A stretch of 64,000 nucleotides of DNA, from NCBI RefSeq assembly GCF_003672135.1, contig NC_039517.1:1860001-1924000 (forward strand), written 5' to 3'. This DNA comes from Ooceraea biroi. Its lineage: Eukaryota; Arthropoda; Insecta; Hymenoptera; Formicidae. Position 1 is the stretch's first letter, and the number at the start of each line of letters is the position of its first letter. The position numbers and the translations under genes were made by a program. Below are positions 48,980 to 60,300 of this stretch, one piece after another. The notes beneath the pieces were generated by a model. It worked only from the letters and a program-made list of their open reading frames with translations, was not told where the DNA came from and searched no databases.

Positions 48980-51352
48980 TCGCTCTCTCTTTCTCTTTTT
49001 TTTCTAAATATAGCTTTAATAAGCTTTCTCGTCTACCAAGTTATATGCTATAAATTTTAGCTGTGGAATCTTGAAGAAAGTGATTTTTTAAATATAATTC
49101 TAAATAATTATAAAATCGATATAACAATAAATAAAGAATAAAATAAAAATACTCGCCCAGACTCGCAGTAATTGCCGGAACATTTGCCAAATTTTTCTGT
49201 CTTCCTGCCGATCGTCTTCGGGGAGTTCATCCCAGACGGAGAGCTCGATAGTTTTATCTATCTATCACGACAAGCCCGGTTCCTCCTTACGGATTTGCGG
49301 GCTTCCGTTTCGCGACGAACGGTCCCGTTGGGAGAACCGAGCGATCGGAGAAACGCCCGGGTACACATGCGTGCGACACAATGCCGGAGAACTCGCGAGC
49401 GAGACGGGAAGTTCAGGCGGACCGACTAACAAACTTTGCGGCCGGTCGCCGGCCTTACCGCAAATTCACTTGGCGGGCGACGCACGTGGTTGCGGCAGTC
49501 GGTCGCATTTTATTTACCTTGCGAATCAGAAGCTACCGAAATTCGTCTGGTCGCGTACCGCAGCGTCCCGACTGCAGTTAATGCGATTAACTGCAGCGAA
49601 CGGCAATCAAGACGGACTCTGGCAGCTCCATCGGCGCGCCGTGATTATCTCTAAAATCCGCAACTGATATATAACTGATAAGTATCATTAAAATCATGTC
49701 ATCTGAATCAACACTTAATTATCTCCATTATCATAAAAAATTTCATGTCATTAGATACAATGGCGAATCAACGATATCATGAGTTGCTGTTAAATCTTCC
49801 GAGGAACTATCCGCTTTAATCGAGCGATCCTGAGGACCGTACGGAGCCTGACGTCGTTTACTTCCAACCTCGCGGAATTTTATTATTGTAGTTTCGCAGG
49901 TGATGAATCCCTTCTCGATGTTCTCGAATCCTTTCTCCATGGAGCGAGTCGCTTCACTACTCATGTGCGGGTCGGTACATCAAAGCCGAGCGGTTAAACT
50001 GGTTACCGCGATACGTCGTGCCGGTTAGCCGGTCAAGAGATCGCGGCGCCGATGTATGTCCGGCGGGTTGAATTTCTCAAGAGATCACTCGACCACCACC
50101 ACCACCACGAACGAGAGGGGAAGGCACTTTTACCTTGATCTTGATCACGCATCACCGCGGGTCTCAAAGGGAGACCGGCGCACGCGAGATCTCCAACGGA
50201 AGAGTCGATCAAACGGATCGGCCGGCCGGACGAATTACAGCCGGCTCGGTAGTCCACCAAAGGGACGGAAGCTACCCCTTTGCCGAGGGCGACATCGGGA
50301 TCCGTGATCCCTCTGATCTCGCCCCGCAACGACTGATAAGTGGATAAAGAGGCTGCGCGTAGACGTAGCCTCTCGAAAGCTCGATCGGGTTAAAGAGAGA
50401 AAGAGAGAGAGAGAGAGAGAGAGCGATAAAACGAGATGAAGAAAAACGGACGAGGCACGCGTCGAGGGTTCGCGCGAGCGTCTACAACTGCACCTTGCCT
50501 TCTTGCCTTGCACAGAGGCCGCTCGTTAAGCATTGACAGAAAGTTGCGAACACAAGCAACAAGTTCGCGCTCGCTGTTTGTCCGCTTAATACGTCCCGAA
50601 AATTCACCCCTAAACGAGATTTGCATTGCAGTGCAAGGGAACGCGACAATTTGGACACGCACAAAGGCGCGTTTACGCCGCGCCTCGTGGCCCCAATTTG
50701 CGCGAGCTGCGACTCGCGCAGCAAAACTGGGGCGATAATTAGGAGTCGTCGAATTTCCGGCGTGCCGATTAAGCGAGTCCTTGTTCAACGTGACTCGCGC
50801 TAATTGCGCGATTTAAGCGAGAGTAGAATAGCTCGTCCGGTTCGAGAGAGATTTTTATGTAACAATCGATGATACAGAATACAATTTATATGATAATTAT
50901 GTTAATAGATTGACTGAAATTATTGCTGTGATCAAAATGAGTATCGCGTGACGTGAAGACAAAATCGTAGATTTCTCCTTCTCGCTTTCTTCTTTCCTGC
51001 TTTCGGCGCTTCGTCAAAAACTCCGACATCACAGAAAACCGCCGTGACAAGAATGCACCCGGACGGCAACCTCCCAAAAACGCGAAATCGCGCGCGACAC
51101 GTCCTTCGAAATTCGCACGACGCGCCGCCCGGAAAAATTCAGTCGCTGTCGGAAGCGGCCGCAAGCGAATTCCGGAAGGATCCTCCGTGTCCGCCCTTGG
51201 CTCGGCGGCCCTTTTGTTCCATCCAGGCTGGATGGAAGCGTTGGCCGGTGACCAAATTGCATAACTCCCTCTCGCGAGCGGCGAGTCGGAAATTCGAAAG
51301 AGAGAACAGAACGATGAAGAGAAAGACGCCGCCGCCGACGACGACGATGATG
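48980..51352. other. Non-coding unique DNA
   Basis: No gene recognised. (CAC)n at 50093-50107 and (GA)n at 50393-50424. Frames at 50390-50788 and 51044-51460 are unrecognised. Confidence 0.5.
50393..50424. repeat. (GA)n microsatellite
   Basis: A GA dinucleotide tract with one AAAG interruption. Confidence 0.93.
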
Positions 51353-51429
51353 AAGGAACCTAGAGGACCCTCTAATAAGAGTCTGGCCATAAGCGATTTG
51401 GTCAAAATCGTGCGAGAGAGAAAGATATA

Positions 51430-51863
51430 CAGTGCTGGCAAAAAGTTTCGGAACGGTTAAAAATCTTGGAAAATAATGATTTAGTGGAAAAATGTTTCAA
51501 ACAAAAAGCATAGGGCTTAAAAAATCTATTAGATGATGATATCTATTTGACCTTGGTATGACCTTGGAAAGCCCGGTCATGGTCAACATAAAAATCTTAA
51601 ATGGAAACCCCTATTTTTTATTACATATTCTTGTAGCTTAGCTCGAGAGCTTTTCGAAACGCTATAATAAATGTTTTTTCTCTTACGTACTTTTTAACTT
51701 ATAAGGCTTGAAGGTTACACAGTACCGCCGGTAGAATTACCCAAGGTGTACCGCGTGGAGAAATAGATTTTTTTAAGCCCTATGCTTTTTGTTTGAAACA
51801 TTTTTCCACTAAATCATTATTTTTCAAGATTTTTAACCGTTCCGGAACTTTTTGCCAGCACTG
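51430..51863. mobile_element. Tc1-type MITE (434 bp)
   Basis: About 100-bp inverted ends begin CAGTGCTGGCAAAAAGTTTC, close to the classical Tc1 terminus. It is flanked by TA (51428-51429 and 51864-51865). There is no transposase frame. It is inserted within the hAT MITE. Confidence 0.88.
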
Positions 51864-51869
51864 TATATA

Positions 51870-52448
51870 CAGGGTGGCCCATTTTACTTTATACAGTCGA
51901 TTTTTTAAAACACTAAAAGAGATACGAAAAAATGTTTCAGACAGACATGTCACGATTTCGAGGGGGACATAAGATGATACCATTGGTTTGACCTTGAATA
52001 GTCGTTTGAAGGTCACGCGAAGATCACTTTCAATTTCTTAAATTGAAACCCCAACTTTTTATTGCAGATTCTTATTCTCCATCGAAAAGTAAGTAACTTT
52101 TGTCTGAAACATTTTTCCGAAAAATGTCATCTTATGTCCTTAAAATGTCCTCAAAACTCATCTTGAAGATCATTTTAAGGACATAAGATGACATTTTTCG
52201 GAAAAATGTTTCAGACAAAAGTTACTTACTTTTCGATGGAGAATAAGAATCTGCAATAAAAAGTTGGGGTTTCAATTTAAGAAATTGAAGGTGATCTTCG
52301 CGTGACCTTCAAACGACTATTCAAGGTCAAACCAATGGTATCATCTTATGTCCCCCTCGAAATCGTGACATGTCTGTCTGAAACAGTTTTTCGTATCTCT
52401 TTTAGTTTTTTAAAAAATCGACTGTATAAATTAAAATGGGCCACCCTG
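51870..52448. mobile_element. 579-bp hairpin element with CAGGGTGG ends
   Basis: Two 278-bp arms (51870-52147 and 52171-52448) are near-perfect inverted copies around a 23-bp loop. Ends are CAGGGTGGCCCATTTTA and complement, flanked by TA (51868-51869 and 52449-52450). It is a TA-targeting foldback MITE placed 6 bp from the Tc1-type element. Confidence 0.9.
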
Positions 52449-52623
52449 TATATTCGCTACGCATGCGCTACAGATAGCCCACGCTACGTTTCAATGAGTA
52501 TAACTCATTTTGAGTATAACTCATCTTGTAGAAAGATGAGTATAATTCATCTTTCTCTCTCGCACGATTTTGACCCAATCGCTCTTATGGCCAGACTCTT
52601 ATTAGAGGGTCACTAAAGGAACC

Positions 52624-54098
52624 GAAGGGCGAGACGGACGATGGTGACGGGGTGGACGACGGGGGTGATATCTGGCGAGTGTTTAGACTCTCTACGGAGA
52701 ATACGGAGGGTGCACGCGTGCACGAGAGGTCGCTGGATGGATCGGCGTCAAAGTGAAGCAGCCTGATGTATATGCATGGTGCTGCCGGGTCAGCGGGATG
52801 GCCCGAATTACCATAAACATGCTAGATAGGAGGCTAACTGCCGTTGTTCCCGTCCCGCCCTCCCCTGCCGTTCCACCCTCGACGTCTCGGCTCGGTCGCA
52901 CCCTCGACGGCACATTCGGCGCTCTACCCCTTCGATTTGGCGACGAACGTCGATTCCTGTTCACCGCCTTGTCCCGATATCGGTATGCGAACTCTCGCAC
53001 CCCTTTGTACACGTTTTATGGCGTTATCAATAACGATGGGACGGAAGGGGATGGCGGGAAGGGTTGCTTACGAGCGATAAAGCGAGCGGTCGCGCCGATA
53101 CACCCCCCTTCGTCAATTTATCGCTCGTCTTTGAATTATAGACGCCGCGCGAGCGCGTCTCGATTCGCGATTAATTCGGAGCGAGAGTACTCTCGAGACG
53201 CGCGATAAACGCGAAGGAATGAAGAAGCGGTGGATGATAGAAGCATGCAAGAATGGAAGACGAATTTTGCTGCATCGAAAATCAGTTTCCTCGCTCAGCG
53301 ACGATACAAGAGGAAAAGAAAAAAGGAAAGAGAAGAGAAGAGAGAGATTACATCAAGAAATATAATTTTATTGCACGTCAGGAAAATTTTCCTCGACGAC
53401 ACTTGATCGAAGACGGACAAAGGAGGGACGTCTGCGTTTTCCGGTGAGCGAATTTCCAGTCGCGGCTCCATCGAAAGAGAAAGAGGGCGAGAGAGAGAAA
53501 GGGAGTACGATAGAAAGAGAGAAAGAGGAAATCCGCGCGCGCTTGGATGGCAGAAGCGGAGGAAGCGGTTTTGACGTTCGTTTTGCACGGTGGATTTACC
53601 GATGCGTTATTTTGCAAATGGCTCGCCATTTGTCGCGCGCGACTCTCGGACCGCACTCTCCTCCCTCACCCCTCTGCGCTACCCCCACATCCTTCGCACT
53701 ATGTCATACCACGGCTGGCCTCGTGCATCCGACGCGCGTGTTTTCTCTGTTTCCCGGGTATTCCCGCATCTGTTGCCTGTTTAGCCCGGGCTTTTATCGC
53801 TCGCGACCGGGATTGCGACGAACGCCCGTCGTAAATTAATCCTTCAGTTCTGTGCGCTCCCGCAGTCGCTTATTTATCGCTCACCGTTTTCCACGTCCGA
53901 CCCGACGTTCGCGGGCACCGCCACTTGCGACGAGCTCGATCGGCGGAATGAATTTCCGTCCGCTAGTGGAAACGGGTCGCCCCCGTCCCATCAAGAGAGT
54001 GCCAGCATCCCGTTATCATAATACGCAAGCTCCACTGGATCAACGCACATGAGAAAGAGAAGCTCGTGCATCAGCTCGCCCTTAAGAGGTTGCTGCTT
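52624..54098. other. Non-coding unique DNA
   Basis: No gene recognised. Purine-rich tracts at 53295-53350 and 53480-53525 open Glu/Arg-rich frames. Frames at 52753-53208 and 53444-53839 have no domains. Confidence 0.5.
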
Positions 54099-54102
54099 TT
54101 AA

Positions 54103-55333
54103 GGGGGGATTCTCATGTAAAGAGCCAAAAAGAAGTAGATTTTTCGGAATTTTTTTTCAAGAACGTATTTAGTCAAAGGATCTCAAACTTTAATAGTACA
54201 TCAATACATGTAAAGAGAATATAAAAATATTTTTTTGGTTAAAAAAACATATATATAGATATAGGTATGGACGCCGCCTTCAGCGGCCTCGGCGTCGCAG
54301 GCGTCAAACGGTGTGCAGTCTAGCATCCGCTGTAATGGTCTGAAGCAGAATATTCAACAATATTTATTAATTATAGATCATTACGCATCGTTTGAACCTC
54401 ATGAAGCAAGAAAAAAAACCAAATTGAAAAGAATGGCGACATTTGAAAAGAAAATGCTGTTTTTTCATTAAAATTTTCATTGTTATTGTGAAATAAACAT
54501 TATTTACTTTAAAAATTTTTGTTGCTTTTGAGGTTCATACGATGAACAATATAATTGTCTACATGTAGAGCCCCGAAAGAGCCCAATCGGTCTAATATTT
54601 TTTTAGTTATCCTGCACACCAGTTTGAAAAAAGTGATTTCGAGAAAAACGCGTTTAAAGTTTTCGGTTATAAAAAATAATGCTTTTCAATACTTACAGTC
54701 CTAATCGGCGATTTCAGGGCCATATAGTAGGCCTTCTGCATCCTCGTATAATTGCTGCTGTTGTAAATTCAGTTCTTTGCGAGCAGTTCGAGCTTCTTTC
54801 GAGCTACTGAGGCTTCGTCACTCCTGTTGCCGTATTCGCGCGGCGTCATACGAGTCTGCATACTCCTTACAATGGGTACCGATCTTTAGTTCTAATGTGT
54901 CCATAATTTTTAAAACGGCGAAATAGCCTTCGTTGAATAATCCTGCAGCAATATATGCGGCTATTTCCACTGTTCGGATGCCACAATATAAATATTTCGG
55001 AGCCAAACGCCAAACACACGAATTGAAGCTCTCGTAAAAATTTCCTGCCTCAGCTATACAAGTACGCGAAGGTATATCACAACAAAAGAAAACCATTAGA
55101 CGTATACCTGCGAAGCTGTTTGTTATGTACGAGTGTATGAGTGAGGACAGACGAGACGCGTGTCTCCGCTCCGAGCGCTCCCAGCTACCTACTCAACGCG
55201 CGGTCGAAAACTCGACTATAACTATACGTAGAGGTCGAATATCGATTTGTAACTTTAGGAACATATTTTCCACATGTATTAGAGTTGATTTAAGCAAAAA
55301 AAATTTTTTGACTCGTTACATAAGAATCCCCCC
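54103..55333 (-). mobile_element. TTAA-flanked element (1.23 kb) with transposase remnant
   Basis: The ends GGGGGGATTCTCATGTAA and the complement of GGGGGGATTCTTATGTAA are flanked by TTAA (54099-54102 and 55334-55337). The internal block at 54603-54663 matches the element at 17092-17985. On the minus strand it carries the broken C-terminal end of a transposase (54701-55096). This is a partially deleted copy of a once coding transposon, younger or less eroded than its partner. Confidence 0.85.
54701..55096 (-). pseudogene. Transposase C-terminal remnant with in-frame TGA
   Basis: A 92-codon frame (55096 down to a TGA at 54820-54818) is followed in the same frame by 37 more codons to TAG at 54703-54701. 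The upstream frame has an E-S-F-N-S...W...P-K motif with IAAYIAAGLFNEG after it. After the TGA come a basic/Ala-rich segment (KEARTARKEL) and an acidic end (EDAEGLLYGPE). This order resembles the C-terminus of insect proteins annotated as Mutator-like or Kolobok-like transposases. The catalytic part upstream is missing. The family assignment is from memory and moderate. Confidence 0.6.
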
Positions 55334-55337
55334 TTAA

Positions 55338-55718
55338 CCCTTCTGGATAGCTATTGACTGAATTCCGGTTGGATAGGGTTGCAGCTACGACAAACCGATT
55401 TTCGGATTCCCTTCCCTTCCGACATTAGTACACCCACAGAAAAGATTTCTGGACTTAGTGCTATTACTCTTTAATCTATCATAAAATAAGATCGCTATAG
55501 CAACAATCATATTTATTATTGAAAAGAAGCATATTTTAATCTTGAATAGAAAATTCGAAAATCTAGATTCAAATAATCTTGGTGCTATCTCATTCATTTT
55601 CTCAGAAGGATTTAGATAAAAATTTGTAGCAAGTTCAAAATATTCTTGATTTCAGAATATTGTGAGATCTAAAAGACATCTTATTCTATTCTTCTAAGAG
55701 AATTTGTAGAATCTGCAC
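55338..55718. other. AT-rich non-coding DNA
   Basis: Nothing recognised. A 70-codon minus frame (55385-55597) has no motif. Confidence 0.5.
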
Positions 55719-56199
55719 AAAACGGCCAATATTTATGTGTTGTAATCGAAAATCGGGAAAGTGTTTCTGTGTTTCTGGTATTTACAATGAATAAGTGCAA
55801 TACTCTACAAGAAATATTAAAAGATATGGAAATGTCTTATCTCGAATCTTATTTCTCAAGTAAGTATATACAGGGTGTCCGGTAATGATCGCCCCAGCTT
55901 CCGTACACGAGTAGAGCGGATCGAGACGAAGAGAAAAGTCCTATACCGTTTTGCGATATTCGCAATAATAATCGAAATATTGAATATTAAAGTCAAGCGA
56001 ATCCAGAGCGCGCGGCTCGCCTGAGTGCCGAGCCGCTCGAGGTATAGGATTATTATATATACTTACTTGAGAAATAAGATTCGAGATAAGACATTTCCAT
56101 ATCTTTTAATATTTCTTGTAGAGTATTGCACTTATTTATTGTAAATAACAGAATCACTTTCCCGATTTTCGATTGCAACACATAAATATTGGCCGTTTT
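55719..56199. mobile_element. Foldback repeat with CAGGGTGTCC-type loop (481 bp)
   Basis: Arms of ~150 bp (55719-55873 and 56053-56199) are inverted copies. The loop begins right after TATA with CAGGGTGTCCGGTAATGATC, a word resembling transposon ends, and contains its own inverted pair (GTCCTATACC and GGTATAGGAT). No clear target duplication was found. The loop may be a separate element inserted at the arm tip. Confidence 0.65.
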
Positions 56200-57279
56200 A
56201 TCGGAATAAAGGACGCAGAAGCGCCGAGTCGATGAGCGACTGTGAGAAAATGATGCGTCGACATCGACAAAGCCTACTATAAAGTGGCGCTAATATCAAA
56301 TTACTCTACATACAAGAATATATAAGCATAAATTTGTACATGTTACTCTTGTCTCGAGACAGTAAGGCAATCTTATTTAATTCGAGAGAGAAGAATAGAA
56401 ATTACTGATTTAAATTAAAAATTGTTTTATTTTCATATTTTTTATACTTGTAATACGATTAAATTAGTCAAGAATATTTTTCGTCTTGTTATCAGAAATC
56501 CTTTCTGAGGATGTTATACGTTCGTCGGATTACGTTCTTCACACGAACACTCGTGTCCGTCTGAATTGCACGTTCGTCTGAAATTATTTAAAGTCCCGAG
56601 CCTTTTTTCGCGAGTCGGGAATCTTCGCCGAAGCATCGTGGCGTCGCGAGCGGGGCACGTTTTCTCGAGCCTCGAGGCGACTCGGCCGGTTATCTCGATG
56701 AGGAGGACCAAGAGGATTCTCCTCGAGGATCCGATTCTACCGATACTCGAAGGCGATCAGTTGCAGGCGCTCTCTCGCTCATCAAGAGAGAGGGAAAGGA
56801 CAGAGGGACTGCGAAATCGCCGGAGGGTAGTTAGTTAATATCACGCTGAATCCGATCTCGGCGATCAACAGCGGGAATTTCTGACCAGCTAGAGCACACC
56901 GCCGCTCGTCAGATAATACCGCGCCCGCCTGTCAGGATCCGGGACTGGATTCTGTCTGTTTTGCGGTCACTACCGTCGAGGCTTAGGGAATTCCGGAAAC
57001 CGAATGCGCACGGATACGCGTGCTACTACGTCCGGGAACGGCGAGCATCAACGCGACGTTCCCGGACGTCTGTCGAAAAAGAAAAGGGAAAAAACGCGGT
57101 ACAGACATACACACAGTTGCGGCCGGTATAAGTGCTGCAATCACACGAGAGCTGCAGCTGCATATTGTTGTATTAATTGCAGATTTAATTCTATTGCATT
57201 ATGTAATATATTAATTATTATGTAAAATGTATATTTGGAGTAAGAATATTTTTGAGAATATTTTTTTATTCCGTTGCCT

Positions 57280-57301
57280 CGATCGATCGATCGATCGATC
57301 C
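57280..57301. repeat. (GATC)n tetranucleotide repeat
   Basis: Just over five GATC units, giving a self-complementary tract. Confidence 0.93.
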
Positions 57302-60300
57302 AGATAATCTTCCTCCCCGATTCTCTGAACTTTTTCACCTCGTGCTCACATCGTCCTTGCGCCGATTACTTCATGTACGCCGGGGAAAATGTTTAATCGG
57401 CCGTCCCGATCCCTGCTCTGCTCAACTAATCGACAAGATTCTATTAGAAATCTGAAAACGAGAGGGAACGAGAGAATCGCCGCTCCGTGGGATTAAAGCG
57501 CGCCATGGGGGAGGTTTTTGAAACGAGACGGCTTTATCGTGGAGGACGAGCGAGGAAAAGTGAAAGAGTAGATTTGCCGAAGGTTCAATTATCCGCCCAC
57601 ACGCGCGCGCGCGCGTTATCCTGATCCTTTTTTTCCGCCGCGACGGATTTACACCGCGCCGGACAAAAGCTCGACGGTCCTCGGGCTTATCGGCGACGGA
57701 TAAAAAGCCGGTTATCTGCGCACATGCACGCACACGCACGCGGCATCGCATCGAGATTTCAGATAGCATTTTAATAGGATTAGCAGGCGATCACGACGGC
57801 GATCCCTCGACGGGGGTGGCCGTCCTTGAAACGGGTCGTCTGTCCTCCGTGGCGACCTTTGACTTTTTCGGCGATACGGTAAAGAGTGCCTCGCGCTACA
57901 CGTAGTTCTCTGCGAGTTCCAACGTTTGCAACTACTTTGCGAAAGCATGGGATATTCGCTTTGAAATTATTGCAATGTGTGATACCACTGAAATCGACGG
58001 GAAAGGACCAAAGTGAGCTTTGAAGCGTTTTTTATAAAATATATCTAGAAAAATATATAAGAAAAAATTATGTATAAAATTTTATATAAAATTCTGAATA
58101 AAATAATATTATTTTATAATTCTTTCGAGGTAACACGAATAAAATTTGATATGATTTGATAATAAAATTTGATAAAATTATAGACATCACTCTGAACTTC
58201 GTATATCGTGTTGTATTTTATTTTCTCTTTTATTCGGCTTCTATAATAATAATCCCATCCCATAATAATATTAAATATTCTCGTCGCGCGCGAACTACTT
58301 TCGTCCGCTTTTCTATCGAACGGCGACCAAGTGGAGGAAGCCACGTCGTCGAAAAGGTCGTGCTGTTGACCGCTTCGCGAGCATATTTCGAGCGCTCGCA
58401 TGAAAAGGGAGCGCAGCCGAGCGTTGCGAGGGTATCCACGCTGTAGGATTCTCTATCTCTCTCTCTCCCGAGTAGGTCAGAAAGGAAACCCCTGAGGAAT
58501 GCAATTTTGCCCACGCGCTACTTGAAGACCCTCGCGCGTCTTGTTTGGCCGATGAACCCTTCCGTCAAGTTCGAGGATCAACGAACGTGATCGATAGATC
58601 GCTTGCTTCCGCATCGACGTGAGCCAGCGTGCCGCTTTCAATGTTCCACTCGCTGCTCCGCGGAAAAACGTATCCGGAATCCGCAGTATCTTTAATCTCG
58701 ATGAAGCCTATCAGCGTCGACCGCGGCGCGCGTACCGTGTGTTATGCCGTGTGTTTGGGAAAATTTGACAAAGCTAATCAGCGATTTGCGATCGGATGCT
58801 CCTCGATTCCTTTTCGATTCTCCAATTGTCCAACAAGAAAGCATGAGGATCGCGAAGCTTGTGATGTTTGATAAAGTTAGATACGTATGTAGTATTAAAT
58901 TGGACGATATATTGTGGGATAAGTTAATTGTAATGCGAACTTGCCGCAGTTTCCAAGTTGAATCTCCTCTTCAATCTCCGTTCGGAATGACAAATATTTA
59001 GGTTTAGGTAGGCTGGATCGATTTGGGCGTTCGGATATTGATTGGAAAGGGACGATGTTACAAGAAAGAGCGACAAATTCGACGTTACTGTAGCAACACG
59101 ACTCTTCGAGAGGAATGGACAGAGACGAGATCGTTAGTCGTCCCGGAATTATTTCAGAATTAAATCAAGGACTGCCGCACGCAGCTCGAAAGGAACTGAG
59201 GGTAAAGGGAAAGGACAAGTTGATCTGTGGGACAGGAAGCGGTGAAAAAAAACTCGGAAAAAGGAACAGCAAGAGAAGTGGAAGGAGGAGGTGGAGGAGA
59301 ATCGAGGCTCGCTACCAGCTGTAAAGTGTCCTTGAGAGCGGGGTGACCCGCGCTAGGAAAGACGGGGTGAAAAGAGACCAATGTGGCGACAAGAGACAGA
59401 CAGAGAGAGAGAGAGAAGGAAAAAGGACTGAAAGCGGAGACTCGCAAAGCGAGATGCCGGGAACTTTTAAAAGTTATTTAAATTAAATAGAGTACGGAGC
59501 GCGCGCGCGAGGAGAGGGAAAAGAGAGACAGAACGAACGCGGAGGAAGGTTCGGAGAGATGGAGGGCGGGAACGAGATAAGGGTTGATTGCGAGAGGGCG
59601 GCGGCGGCCTCGACAGTATTGATAGCGACAACACTGCCGGCTGAAAAATAAGCGACGCTCCAGCGCGGGAGAAGAAAAGCCAGGGTTGAAAAGGTGTCTA
59701 CAACCCGCTTCCCGCCCTGTCTACCCTTCTCTTTCGCCGACCTCGTGGCCGCAGGGCGCGAATACGCGCGGGAGCCCTTCCAGACGCGCGCCGAGATGCG
59801 GAGTATCCATCTCCCTTCGCTATCGCTCGCGTATCGCGTTTCGCTCTTTCCGATCTCCGCGGAAGGAAGGGACGGGGGAGGAATATATATATAGAGGTAA
59901 TCCGATAATAATTCTCCCTTAATGCTTTTTTACTGGCGCATCCTGCGCAGATGGGGAGAGCGGCCGTTATTACTCGCGAAACTGCCGTTCTCTTCGACGT
60001 TTTCGCGCGGAATCGCGAAAGGGTCGATGTTTCTCCGAGAGAGGATTATACGCCCTCCGGTGAACCCGCGATTCACACCCCAAGAATACGCGCCTTCCCG
60101 TCCAAAGTGCGTCTACCGTGGTGGCACGACTGGAGAATTACGGACTCGGCGAATCGCTCATCACGAAGTTTGAGGGGCGAGTTCTCTCTTACGAGTTCTC
60201 GAGTGCTTGTAAAAGAAAAATGATTACTTACAAAAAATTATTCTTTTTAAATTATCTAGTAATCTAGTAATTTCGCGTTTTAAATCTCTCTCATTACATG

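Larger units (their letters stand above)
51361..52615. mobile_element. hAT-type MITE, interrupted by two other elements
   Basis: The outer ends TAGAGGACCCTCTAATAAGAG (left) and the complement of TAGTGACCCTCTAATAAGAG (right) form an inverted repeat that extends ~65 bp (51361-51427 and about 52545-52615). AAGGAACC flanks both sides (51353-51360 and 52616-52623). TAGNG ends plus an 8-bp duplication are the hAT signature. Without the two inserts the element is only about 230 bp. It contains repeated GAGTATAACTCAT words at 52495-52555. Confidence 0.88.
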
